From: Hydractinia symbiolongicarpus
Taxonomy: Eukaryota > Cnidaria > Hydrozoa > Anthoathecata > Hydractiniidae
Assembly (NCBI RefSeq): GCF_029227915.1
Contig: NC_079878.1
Span: 27,803,501 to 27,867,500 of the forward strand
DNA length: 64,000 nucleotides
Direction of reading: 5' to 3'
In this document: in pieces, positions 49,708 to 63,505 of the stretch
Layout: every line of letters begins with the position of its first letter
Position numbering within the stretch: the stretch's first letter is position 1
The notes under the pieces: model-generated
The model's database searches: none
What the model saw: the letters and a program-made list of their open reading frames with translations, nothing else
What the model was told of the DNA's origin: nothing
Translations under genes and position numbers: made by a program

Positions 49708-52700
49708 CCCTTTACCAGTGAAACGATTGACTGTGGGACTTAATTGAACTGATTCTGGACTGTGACCTTATAAACATGATAAATGAGATAATTGGAGTCC
49801 AAGAAATAACATTCTTCTTAACTTGACATGATTGCCGCAACTCAGAGATTACACTGGGCGCTGTGGAAGCGCTTCAAATAAAAACTTAGATAAATAAGTC
49901 ATTCTTTACTGTGGGACCAATCCTAGCCGTAATCGCACGCTGAAGAAATAGCGACACGTTCCAAAACTACATTTCATTGACTTTTTAACGGTGTCAGTCC
50001 GTTTGAGTTACAACGGTTGGGTCAAATATTTGTACCAACAGATATTTACCGGCACTTTTCTGATATTACTAGGTTGCATCGCTTTTAACAGTGAAACGAT
50101 TGACTGTGGGACTTAATTGAACCAACTGTAGACTGTTAACTGATAAATGAGATAAATGAGATAATTGAACCCCAAGAAATAACATTCTTCTTAATTTGAC
50201 GTGATTGCTGGAATTCAGCGATTACACTGGGCGCTGTGGTAGCGCTTCATTTGAAAATTTAGATAAATAAGCCATTTTTTCTGTGGGACGAAACCTAGCC
50301 GTACTCGCGCGCTTAGTAAATAGGAACAGTTTCAAAAACTACATTTCATTGACCTCTTGGCGTTATCAATCCGTTTCAGTTACAACGGTTGCGTCATATA
50401 TTCCCACCAACATTTATTTAGCGATATTGTTCTGATGTTACTAGGTTGCATTCCCTTTACCAGTGAAACGATTGACTGTGGGACTTAATTGAACTGATTC
50501 TGGACTGTGACCTTATGAATATGATAAATGAGATAATTGGACTCCAAGGAAAAACGTTCCTCTTAGTTTAACGTGATTGCTGGAACTCAGCAATTATACT
50601 GGGCGCTGTGGTAGCGCTTCATTTAAAAATTTAAATAAGTAAGTCATTTTTTACTGTGGGACAAATCCTAGCCGTTATCGCGCGCTGAAGAAATAGAGAC
50701 AGTTTTAAAAACTACATTTCAATGAATTTCTAACGGTATCACTCCGTTCGAGTTACAACGGTTGGGTGACATATTCGTAACAACATGTATTTGGCGATAT
50801 TTTTAAGATATTACTAGGTTGCATCCCCTTTACCAGTGAAACGATTGACTGTGGGACTTAATTGAACTGATTCTGGACTGTTACCTTATAAATGTGATAA
50901 ATGAGATAATTGGACTCCAAGGAAAAATGTTCCTCTTAGTTTGACATGATTTCTGGAACTCAACGATTATACTGGGCGCTGTGGTAGCGCTTCATTTTAA
51001 AATTTAAATAAGTAAGTCATTTTTTACTGTGGGACAAATCCTAGCCGTTATCGCGCGCTGAAGAAATAGAGACAGTTTCAAAAACTACATTTCAATGAAT
51101 TTATAACGGTATCACTCCGTTCGAGTTACAACGGTTGGGTCACATATTCGTAACAACATGTAGTTGGCGATATTTTTCTGATATTACTAGGTTGCATCCC
51201 CTTTACCAGTGAAACGATTGACTGTGGGACTTAATTGAACTGATTCTGGACTGTGACCTTATAAACATGATAAATGAGATAATTGGAGTCCAAGAAATAA
51301 CATTCTTCTTAACTTGACATGATTGCCGCAACTCAGAGATTACACTGGGCGCTGTGGAAGCGCTTCAATTAAAAACTTAGACAAATAAGTCATTCTTTAC
51401 TGTGGCACCAATCCTAGCCGTAATCGCACGCTGAAGAAATAGCGACACGTTCAAAAACTACATTTCATTGACTTTTTAACGGTGTCAGTCCGTTTGAGTT
51501 GCAACGGTTGGGTCAAATATTTGTACCAACAGATATTTACCGGCATTTTTCTGATATTACTAGGTTGCATCGCTTTTAACAGTGAATCGATTGACTGTGG
51601 GACTTAATTGAACCAACTGTAGACTGTTAACTGATAAATGAGATAAATGAGATAATTGAACCCCAAGAAATAACATTCTTCTTAATTTGACGTGATTGCT
51701 GGAATTCAGCGATTACACTGGGCGCTGTGGTAGCGCTTCATTTGAAAATTTAGATAAATAAGCCATTTTTACTGTGGGACGAAACCTAGCCGTAATCGCG
51801 CGTTTAGTAAATAGGAACAGTTTCAAAAACTACATTTCATTGACCTCTTGGCGGTATCAATCCGTTTCAGTTACAACGGTTGCGTCACATATTCCTACCA
51901 ACATTTATTTAGCGATATTGTTCTGATGTTACTAGGTTGCATCGCTCTTAACAGTGAAACAATTGACTGCGGGACTTAATGGAACTGATTCTGGACTGTG
52001 ACCTTATAAATGTGATAAATGAGATAATTGGACTCCAAGGAAAAACGATCCTCTTAGTTTGACATGATTTCTGGAACTCAGCGATTATACTGGGCGCTGT
52101 GGTAGCGCTTCATTTTAAAATTTAAATAAGTAAGTCATTTTTTACTGTGGGACAAATCCTAGCCGTTATCGCGCGCTGAAGAAATAGAGACAGTTTCAAA
52201 AACTACATTTCAATGAATTTCTAACGGTGTCACTCCGTTCTAGTTACAACTGTTGGGTCACATATTCGTAACAACATGTATTTGGCGATATTTTTCTGAT
52301 ATTACTAGGTTGCATCCCCTTTACCAGTGAAACGATTGACTGTGGGACTTAATTGAACTGATTCTGGACTGTGACCTTATGAATATGATAAATGAGATAA
52401 TTGGACTCCAAGGAAAAACGTTCCTTTTAGTTTGACATGATTGCTGGAACTCAGCAATTATACTGGGCGCTGTGGTAGCGCTTCATTTAAAAATTTAAAT
52501 AAGTAAGTCATTTTTTACTGTGGGACAAATCCTAGCCGTTATCGCGCGCTGAAGAAATAGAGACAGTTTTAAAAACTACATTTCAATGAATTTCTAACGG
52601 TATCACTCCGTTCGAGTTACAACGGTTGGGTCACATATTCGTAACAACATGTATTTGGCAATATTTTTCTGATATTACTAGGTTGCATCCCCTTTACCAG

Positions 52701-54553
52701 TGAAACGATTGACTGTGGGACTTAATTGAACTGATTCTGGACTGTGACCTTATAAACATGATAAATGAGATAATTGGAGTCCAAGAAATAACATTCTTCT
52801 TAACTTGACATGATTGCCGCAACTCAGAGATTACACTGGGCGCTGTGGAAGCGCTTCAATTAAAAACTTAGATAAATAAGTCATTCTTTACTGTGGGACC
52901 AATCCTAGCCGTAATCGCACGCTGAAGAAATAGCGACACGTTCAAAAACTACATTTCATTGACTTTTTAACGGTGTCAGTCCGTTTGAGTTGCAACGGTT
53001 GGGTCAAATATTTGTACCAACAGATATTTACCGGCATTTTTCTGATATTACTAGGTTGCATCGCTTTTAACAGTGAATCGATTGACTGTGGGACTTAATT
53101 GAACCAACTGTAGACTGTTAACTGATAAATGAGATAAATGAGATAATTGAACCCCAAGAAATAACATTCTTCTTAATTTGATGTGATTGCTGGAATTCAG
53201 CGATTACACTGGGCGCTGTGGTAGCGCTTCATTTGAAAATTTAGATAAATAAGCCATTTTTACTGTGGGACGAAACCTAGCCGTAATCGCGCGTTTAGTA
53301 AATAGGAACAGTTTCAAAAACTACATTTCATTGACCTCTTGGCGGTATCAATCCGTTTCAGTTACAACGGTTGCGTCACATATTCCTACCAACATTTATT
53401 TAGCGATATTGTTCTGATGTTACTAGGTTGCATCGCTCTTAACAGTGAAACAATTGACTGCGGGACTTAATGGAACTGATTCTGGACTGTGACCTTATAA
53501 ATGTGATAAATGAGATAATTGGACTCCAAGGAAAAACGATCCTCTTAGTTTGACATGATTTCTGGAACTCAGCGATTATACTGGGCGCTGTGGTAGCGCT
53601 TCATTTTAAAATTTAAATAAGTAAGTCATTTTTTACTGTGGGACAAATCCTAGCCGTTATCGCGCGCTGAAGAAATAGAGACAGTTTCAAAAACTACATT
53701 TCAATGAATTTCTAACGGTGTCACTCCGTTCTAGTTACAACTGTTGGGTCACATATTCGTAACAACATGTATTTGGCGATATTTTTCTGATATTACTAGG
53801 TTGCATCCCCTTTACCAGTGAAACGATTGACTGTGGGACTTAATTGAACTGATTCTGGACTGTGACCTTATGAATATGATAAATGAGATAATTGGACTCC
53901 AAGGAAAAACGTTCCTTTTAGTTTGACATGATTGCTGGAACTCAGCAATTATACTGGGCGCTGTGGTAGCGCTTCATTTAAAAATTTAAATAAGTAAGTC
54001 ATTTTTTACTGTGGGACAAATCCTAGCCGTTATCGCGCGCTGAAGAAATAGAGACAGTTTTAAAAACTACATTTCAATGAATTTCTAACGGTATCACTCC
54101 GTTCGAGTTACAACGGTTGGGTCACATATTCGTAACAACATGTATTTGGCAATATTTTTCTGATATTACTAGGTTGCATCCCCTTTACCAGTGAAACGAT
54201 TGACTGTGGGACTTAATTGAACTGATTCTGGACTGTGACCTTATAAACATGATAAATGAGATAATTGGAGTCCAAGAAATAACATTCTTCTTAACTTGAC
54301 ATGATTGCCGCAACTCAGAGATTACACTGGGCGCTGTGGAAGCGCTTCAATTAAAAACTTAGATAAATAAGTCATTCTTTACTGTGGGACCAATCCTAGC
54401 CGTAATCGCACGCTGAAGAAATAGCGACACGTTCAAAAACTACATTTCATTGACTTTTTAACGGTGTCAGTCCGTTTGAGTTACAACGGTTGGGTCACAT
54501 ATTCGTAACAACATGTATTTGGCGATATTTTTCTGATATTACTAGGTTGCATC
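49708..54553. repeat. 4-mer higher-order repeat, 1491-bp period, just over three copies
   Basis: Unit starts: 49708, 50081, 50453, 50826 | 51199, 51572, 51944, 52317 | 52690, 53063, 53435, 53808 | 54181. Lengths are 373, 372, 373, 373 in each copy. The unit order is t1, t2, t3 and a fourth CCCCTTTACC unit. Copies 2 and 3 share rare variants AGTGAATCGATTGAC and GAGTTGCAACGG and differ at only a few positions noticed (for example TTGACGTG near 51698 versus TTGATGTG in copy 3). Copy 1 is more diverged and its third unit begins as a CCCTTTACC type. A fourth copy starts at 54181 but switches to another unit type near 54481. Confidence 0.94.
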
Positions 54554-57162
54554 CCCTTTACCAGTGAAACGATTGACTGTGGGACTAAATTGAACTGATT
54601 CTGGACTGTGACCTTATGAATATGATAAATGAGATAATTGGACTCCAAGGAAAAACGTTCCTCTTAGTTTAACATGATTGCTGGAACTCAGCAATTATAC
54701 TGGGCGCTGTGGTAGCGCTTCATTTAAAAATTTAAATAAGTAAGTCATTTTTTACCGTGGGACAAATCCTAGCCGTTATCGCGCGCTGAAGAAATAGAGA
54801 CAGTTTCAAAAACTGCATTTCAAAGAATTTCTAACGGTATCACTCCGTTCGAGTTACAACGTTTGGGTCACATATTCGTAACAACATGTATTTGGCGATA
54901 TTTTTCTGATATTACTAGGTTGCATCCCCTTTACCAGTGAAACGATTGACTGTGGGACTTAATTGAACTGATTCTGGACTGTTACCTTATAAATGTGATA
55001 AATGAGATAATTGGACTCCAAGGAAAAATGTTCCTCTTAGTTTGACATGATTTCTAGAACTCAGCGATTATACTGGGCGCTGTGGTAGCGCTTCATTTTA
55101 AAATTTAAATAAGTAAGTCATTTTTTACTGTGGGACAAATCCTAGCCGTTATTGCGCGCTGAAGAAATAGAGACAGTTTCAAAAACTACATTTCAATGAA
55201 TTTCTAACGGTATCACTCCGTTCTAGTTACAACTGTTGGGTCACATATTCGTAACAACATGTATTTGGCGATATTTTTCTGATATTACTAGGTTGCATCC
55301 CCTTTACCAGTGAAACGATTGACTGTGGGACTTAATTGAACTGATTCTGGACTGTGACCTTATAAATATGATAAATGAGATAATTGGAGTCCAAGAAATA
55401 ACATTCTTCTTAACTTGACATGATTGCCGCAACAAGCGATTACACTGGGCGCTGTGGTAGCGCTTCAATTAAAAACTTAGATAAATAAGTCATTATTTAC
55501 TGCGGGACCAATCCTAGCCGTAATCGCACGCTGAAGAAATAGCGACACGTTCAAAAACTACATTTCATTGACTTTTTAACGGTGTCAGTCCGTTTGAGTT
55601 ACAACGGTTGGGTCAAATATTTGTACCAACAGATATTTACCGGTATTTTTCTGATATTACTAGGTGGCATCGCTTTTAACAGTGAAACGATTGACTGTGG
55701 GACTTAATTGAACTAACTGTAGACTGTTAACTGATAAATGAGATAAATGACATAATTGAACCCCAAGAAATAACATTCTTCTTAATTTGACGTGATTGCT
55801 GGAATTCAGCGATTACACTGGGCGCTGTGGTAGCGCTTCATTTGAAAATTTAGATAAATAAGCCATTTTTTACTGTGGGACGAAACCTAGCCCTAATCGC
55901 GCGCTTAATAAATAGGAACAGTTTCAAAAACTACATTTCATTGACCTCTTGGCGGTATCAATCCGTTTCAGATACAACGGTTGCGTCACATATTCCTACC
56001 AACATGTATTTAGCGATATTGTTCTGATATTATTAGGTTGCATCGCTCTAAACAGTGAAACAATTGACTGTGGGACTTAATGGAACTGATTCTGGACTGT
56101 GACCTTATAAATGTGATAAATGAGATAATTGAACTCCAAGGAAAAACGTTCCTCTTAGTTTGACATGATTTCTGGAACTCAGCGATTATACTGGGCGCTG
56201 TGGTAGCGCTTCATTTTAAAATTTAAATAAGTAAGTCATTTTTTACTGTGGGACAAATCCTAGCCGTTATCGCGCGCTGAAGAAATAGAGACAGTTTCAA
56301 AAACTACATTTCAATGAATTTCTAACGGTATCACTCCGTTCTAGTTACAACTGTTGGGTCACATATTCGTACCATTATGTATATAGTGATTTTTTCGGAT
56401 ATTACTAAGTTATATCGCTTTAAACAGTGAAACGAATGACTGTGGGACTTAATTGAACTAACTTTGGACTGTGACCTGATAAATGTGATAAATGAGACAA
56501 TTGGACTCCAAGAAATAACATTCTTCTTAACTTGACATGATTGCCGCAACTCAGCAATTACACTGGGCGCTGTAGTAGCGCTTCATTTAAAAACTTAGAT
56601 AAATAATTCATACTTTACTGTGGGACCAACCCTAGCCGTTATCGCACGCTGAAGAAATAGCGACACGTTCAAAAATTACATTTCATAAATATTTTAAGGG
56701 TGTCAGTCCGTTTGAGTTACAACGGTTGGGTCACATATTCGTCCCCACATGTATATAGGGATAATTTTCTGACATTACTAAGTTGTATCGCTTTTAACAG
56801 TGAAACGATTGACTGTGGGACTTAATTGAACTAACTTTAGACTGTGAGCTGATAAATGTGATAAATGAGATAATTGAACCCCAAGAAATAACCTTCTTCT
56901 TAATTTGACGTGATTGCTGGAATTTAGCGATTACACTGGGCGCTGTGGTAGCGCTTTATTTGAAAATTTAGATAAATAAGCCATTTTTTACTGTGGGACC
57001 AAACCTAGCCGTTATCGCGCGCTTAATAAATAGAAACAGTTTCAAAAACTGCATTTCATTGACTTTCTAACAGTATCAATCCGTTTGAGTTACAACGGTT
57101 GCGTCACATATTCGTACCAACATGTATTTAGCGATATTTTTCTGATATTACTAGGTTGCACC
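54554..57162. repeat. Degenerate continuation of the 4-mer pattern
   Basis: Unit starts: 54554, 54927, 55300, 55672, 56045, 56417, 56790. Units 55300, 55672 and 56045 are again t1, t2, t3, with more differences from the 1491-bp copies (for example CGCAACAAGCG in t1). Unit 56417 starts GCTTTAAACAGTG, and ACCATTATGTATATAGTG lies just upstream, a pairing also seen around 30247 and 41496. No gene or unique sequence is seen. Confidence 0.88.
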
Positions 57163-60100
57163 GCTCTTAACAGTGAAACAATTGACTGTGGGACTTAATT
57201 GAACTGATTCAGGACTGTGACCTTATAAATGTGATAAATGAGATAATTGGACTCCAAGGAAAAACGTTCTTCTTAGTCTGACATGATTGTTGGAACTCAG
57301 CGATTTTACTGGGCGCTGTGGCAGCGCTTCATTTAAAAAGTAAATAAGTAAGTCATTTTTTACTCTGGGACAAATCCTAGCCGTTATCGCGCGCTGAACA
57401 AATAGAGACACTTTCGAAAACTGTTTTTCAATGAATTTCTAACGGTATCACTCCGTTTGAGTTTCAACGGTTGCGTTATATATTCGTACCAACATGTATT
57501 TAGCGATATTTGTCTGATATTACTAGGTTGCATCCCTTTTACCAGTGAAACGATTGACTGTGGGACTTAAATGAACTAACTTTGGATTGTGAGCTGATAA
57601 ATGTGATCAATGAGACGAATGGAGTCCAAGAAATAACATTCTTCTTAATTTGACATGATTGCCGCAACTCAGCGATTACACTGGGCGCTGTGGTAGTGCT
57701 TCATTTAAAAACTTAGATAAATAAGTCATTTTTTACTGTGGGATCAATCCTAGCCGTAATCGCACGCTGAAGAAATAGCGGCACGTTCAAAAACTACATT
57801 TCGTTGACTTTTTAACGGTGTCAGTCCGTTTGAGTTACAACGGTTACATCACATATTCGTCCCCACATGTATATAGGGATAATTTTCTGATATTACTAGG
57901 TTGTATCGCTTTTAACAGTGAAACGATTGACTGTGGGACTTAATTTAACTAACTTTGGACTGTGACCTTATAAATGTGATAAATGAGATAATTGGACTCC
58001 AAGGAAAAACGTTCCTCTTAGTTTGACATGATTTCTGGAACTCAGCGATTATACTGGGCGCTGTGGTAGCGCTTCATTTTAAAATTTAAATAAGTAAGTC
58101 ATTTTTTACTGTGGGACAAATCCTAGCCGTTATCGCGCGCTGAAGAAATAGAGACAGTTTCAAAAACTACATTTCAATGAATTTCTAACGGTATCACTCC
58201 GTTCTAGTTACAACTGCTGGGTCACATATTCGTACCATTATGTATATAGTGATATTTTTCCGATAATACTAAGTCACATCGCTTTTAACAGTGAAACCAT
58301 TTACTGTAGGACTTAATTGAACTAACTTTGGACTGTTAACTGATAAATCTGATAAATGAGTTAATTGGACCCCAAGAATTAACATTCTTCTTAATTTGAC
58401 GTGATTGCCGGAACTCAGCGATTACACTTGGCGCTGTGGTAGCGCTTCATTTAAAAATTTAAGTAAATAAGTCATTTTTCACTGTGGAACCAGTCCTAGA
58501 CGTTATTGCGCGCTGAAAAAATAGAGACACTTTCGAAAACTGTTTTTCAATGAATTTCTAACGGTATCACTCCGTTTGAGTTACAACGGTTGCGTTATAT
58601 ATTCGTACCAACATGTATTTAGCGATATTTGTCTGATATTACTAGGTTACATCGCTTTTAACAGTGAAACGACTGACTGTGGGACTTAATTGAACTAACT
58701 TTGGACTGTGAGCTGATAAATGTGATGAATGAGACGATTGGAGTCCAAGAAATAACATTCTTCTTAACTTGACATGATTGCCGCAACTCAGCGATTATAC
58801 TAGGCGCTGCAGTAGCGCTTTATTTAAAAACTTAGATAAATAAGTCATTCTTTACTGTGGGACCAACCCTGGCCGTTAGCCGGCGCTGAAGAAATAGAGA
58901 CATTCTCAAAAGCTACATTTCATTGACCTTTTGGCGGTATCAATCCGTTTGAGTTACAACGGTTGGGTCACATATTCGCAACAACATGTATTTAGCGATA
59001 TTTTTCTGATATTACTAGGTTGCATCCCTTTTACCAGTGAAACGATTGCCTGTGGGACTTAAATGAACTAACTTTGGATTGTGAGCTGATAAATGTGATG
59101 AATGAGACGAATGGAGTCCAAGAAATAACATTCTTCTTAATTTGACTTGATTGCCGCAACTCAGCGATTACACTGGGCGCTGTGGTAGTGCTTCATTTAA
59201 AAACTTAGATAAATAAGTCATTTTTTACTGTGGGACCAATCCTAGCCGTTATCGCACGCTGAAGAAATAGAGGCACGTTCAAAAACTACATTTCATTGAC
59301 TTTTTAACGGTGTCAGTCCGTTTGAGTTACAACGGTTACATCACATATTCGTCCCCACATGTATATAGGGATAATTTACTGATATTACTAGGTTGTATCG
59401 CTTTTAACAGTGAAACGATTGACTGTGGGACTTAATTGAACTAACTTTAGACTGTTAACTGATAAATGTGATAAATGAGATAATTGGACCCCAAGAAATA
59501 ACATTCCTCTTAATTTGACGTGATTGCTGGAATTCAGCGATTACACTGGGCGTTGTGGTAGCGCTTCATTTGAAAATTTAGATAAATAAGCTATTTTTTA
59601 CTGTGGGACGAAACCTAGCCTTTATCGCGCGCTTGATAAATTGGAACAGTTTCACAAACTGCATTTCATTGACTTTCTAACAGTATCAATCCGTTTGAGT
59701 TACAACGGTTGCGTCACATATTCGTACCAACATGAAATTAGCGATATTTTTCTGATATTACTAGGTTGCATCGCTCTTAACAGTGAAAAATTGACTGTGA
59801 GACTTAATTGAACTGATTCTGGACTGTGACCTTATAAATGTGATAAATGAGATAATTGGACTCCAAGGAAAAACGTTCTTCTTAGTCTGACATGATTCTT
59901 GGAACTCAGCGATTTTACAGGGCGCTGTGGCAGCGCTTCATTTAAAAAGTAAATAAGTAAGTCATTTTTTACTCTAAGTCAAATCCTAGCAGTTATCGCG
60001 CGCTGAAAAAATAGAGACACTTTCGAAAACTGTTTTTCAATGAATTACTAACGGTATCACTCCGTTTGAGTTACAACGGTTGCGTTATATATTCGTACCA

Positions 60101-60576
60101 ACATGGTTTTAGCGATATTTATCTGATATTACTAGGTTGTATTGCTTTTAACAGTGAATCGATTGACTGTGGCGCTTAAATGAACTGATTTTGGACTGTG
60201 ACCTTATAAATGTGATGAATGAGCCAATTAGACTCCAAGAAATAACATTCTTCTTAACTTGACACGATTGCCGCAACAAGCGATTACACTGGGCGCTGTG
60301 GTAGCGCTTCAATTAAAAACTTAGATAAATAAGTCATTCTTTACTGTGGGACCAATCATAGCCGTAATCGGACGCTGAAGAAATAGCGACACGTTCAAAA
60401 ACTACATTTCATTGACTTTTTAACGGTGTCAGTCCGCGTGAGTTACAACGGTTGGGTCAAATATTTGTACCAACAGATATTTACCGGTATTTTTCTGATA
60501 TTACTAGGTTGCATCGCTTTTAACAGTGAAACGATTGACTGTGGGACTTAATTGAACTAACTGTAGACTGTTAACT

Positions 60577-60612
60577 GATAAATGAGATAAATGAGATAAA
60601 TGAGATAATTGA
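60577..60612. repeat. Expanded 9-bp internal tandem repeat (GATAAATGA)
   Basis: Three perfect GATAAATGA units (60577, 60586, 60595) are followed by a variant GATAATTGA (60604). Other t2 units have two perfect units plus the variant. The extra unit makes this monomer 382 bp, a length otherwise caused by a different 9-bp insertion. Replication slippage is the simple explanation. Confidence 0.92.
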
Positions 60613-63505
60613 ACCCTAAGAAATAACATTCTTCTTAATTTGAAGTGATTGCTGGAATTCAGCGATTACACTGGGCGCTGTGGTAGCGCTTCATTTGAAA
60701 ATTTAGATAAATAAGCCATTTTTAACTGTGGGACGAAACCTAGCCGTAATCGCGCGCTTAATAAATAGGAACAGTTTCAAAAACTACATTTCATTGACCT
60801 CTTGGCGGTATCAATCCGTTTCAGTTACAACGGTTACGTCACATATTCCTACCAACATGTATTTAGCGATATTGTTTCGATATTACTAGGTTGCATCGCT
60901 GTTAACAGTGAAACAATTGACTGTGGGACTTAATGGAACTGATTCTGGACTGTGACCTTATAAATGTGATAAATGAGATAATTGGACTCCAAGGAAAAAC
61001 GTTCCTTTTAGTTTGACATGATTTCTGGAAGTCAGCGATTATACTGGGCGCTGTGGTAGCGCTTCATTTTAAAATTTAAATAAGTAAGTCATTTTTTACT
61101 GTGGGACAAATCCTAGCCGTTATCGCGCCCTGAAGAAATAGAGACAGTTTCAAAAACTACATTTCAATGAATTTCTAACGGTATCACTCAGTTCTAGTTA
61201 CAACTGTTGGGTCACATATTCGTACCATTATGTATATAGTGATATTTTTCCGATAATACTAAGTCACATCGCTTTTAACAGTGAAACCATTTACTGTAGG
61301 ACTTAATTGAACTAACTTTGGACTGTTAACTGATAAATCTGATACATTAGTTAATTGGATCCCAAGAATTAACATTCTTCTTAATTTGACGTGATTGCCG
61401 GAACTCAGCGATTACACTGGGCGCTGTGGTAGCGCTTTATTTGAAAATTTAGATAAATAAGCCATTTTTTACTGTGGGACCAAACCTAGCCGTTATCGCG
61501 CGCTTAATAAATAGGAACAGTTTCAAAAACTGCATTTCATTGACTTTCTAACAGTATCAATCCGTTTGAGTTACAACGGTTGCGTCACATATTCGTACCA
61601 ACATGTATTTAGCGATATTTTTCTGATATTACTAGGTTGCACCGCTCTTAACAGTGAAACAATTGACTGTGGGACTTAATTGAACTGATTCAGGACTGTG
61701 ACCTTATAAATGTGATAAATGGGATAATTGGACTCCAAGGAAAAACGTTCTTCTTAGTCTGACATGATTGTTGGAACTCAGCGATTTTACTGGGCGCTGT
61801 GACAGCGCTTCATTTAAAAAGTAAATAGTAAGTCATTTTTTACTGTGGGACAAATCCCCGCCGTTATCGCGCGCTGAAGAATTAGAGAGAGCTTCAAAAA
61901 CTACTTTTCATTGACTTGTTGGCGGTATCAATCCGTTTCAGTTACAACGGTTGCGTCACATATGCGTACCAACATGTATTTAGTGATAATTTTCTGATTT
62001 TACTAGGTTGCATCCCTTTTACCAGTGAAACGATTGACTGTGGGACTTAAATGAACTAAATTTCGACTGTGAGCTGATAAATGTGATGAATGAGACGATT
62101 GGAGTCTAAGAAATAACATTCTTCTTAATTTGACATGATTGCCGCAACTCAGCGATTACACTGGGCGCTGTGGTAGTGCTTCATTTAAAAACTTAGATAA
62201 ATAAGTCATTTTTTACTGTGGGACCAATCTTAGCCGTTATCGCACGCTGAAAAAATAGCGGCACGTTTAAAAACTACATTTCGTTGACTTTTTAACGGTG
62301 TCAGTCCGTTTGAGTTACAACGGTTACATCACATATTCGTCCCCACATGTATATAGGGATAATTTTTTGATATTACTAGGTTGTATCGCTTTTAACAGTG
62401 AAACGATTGACTGTGGGACTTAATTGAACTAACTTTAGACTGTTAACTGATAAATGTGATAAATGAGATAATTGGACCCCAAGAAATAACATTCCTCTTA
62501 ATTTGACGTGATTGCTGGAATTCAGCGATTACACTGGGCGTTGTGGTAGCGCTTCATTTGAAAATTTAGGTAAATAAGCCATTTTTTACTGTGGGACGAA
62601 ACCTAGCCTTTATCGCGCGCTTAATAAATAGGAACAGTTTAAAAAACTACATTTCATTGACTTTCTAACAGTATCAATCCGTTTGAGTTACAACGGTTGC
62701 GTCACATATTCGTACCAACATGTATTTAGCGATATTTTTCTGATATTACTAGGTTGCCTCGCTCTTAACAGTGAAACAATTGACTGTGAGACTTAATTGA
62801 ACTGATTCTGGACTGTGACCTTATAAATGTGATAAATGAGATAATTGGACTCCAAGGAAAAACGTTTTTCTTAGTCTGGCATGATTGTTGGAACTCAGCG
62901 ATTTTACTGGGCGCTGTGGCAGCGCTTCATTTAAAAAGTAAATAAGTAAGTCATTTTTTACTCTGGGACAAATCCTAGCCGTTATCGCGCGCTGAAAAAA
63001 TAGAGACACTCTCGAAAACTGTTTTTCAATGAATTTCTAACGGTATCACTCCGTTTGAGTTACAACGGTTGCGTTATATATTCGTACCAACATGTATTTA
63101 GCGATATTTTTCTGATATTACTAGGTTACATCGCTTTTGACAGTGAAACGACTGACTGTGGGACTTAATTGAACTAACTTTGGACTGTGGGCTGATAAAT
63201 GTGATGAATGAGACGATTGGAGTCCAAGAAATAACATTCTTCTTAACTTGACATGATTGCCGCAACTCAGCGATTATACTAGGCGCTGCAGTAGCGCTTT
63301 ATTTAAAAACTTAGATAAATAAGTCAATCTTTACTGTGGGACCAACCCTGACCGTTAGCCCGCGCTGAAGAAATAGAGACATTCTCAAAAGCTACATTTC
63401 ATTGACCTCTTGGCGGTATCAATCCGTTTGAGTTACAACGGTTGGGTCACATATTCGTAACAACATGTATTTAGCGATATTTTTCTGATATTAATAGGTT
63501 GCATC

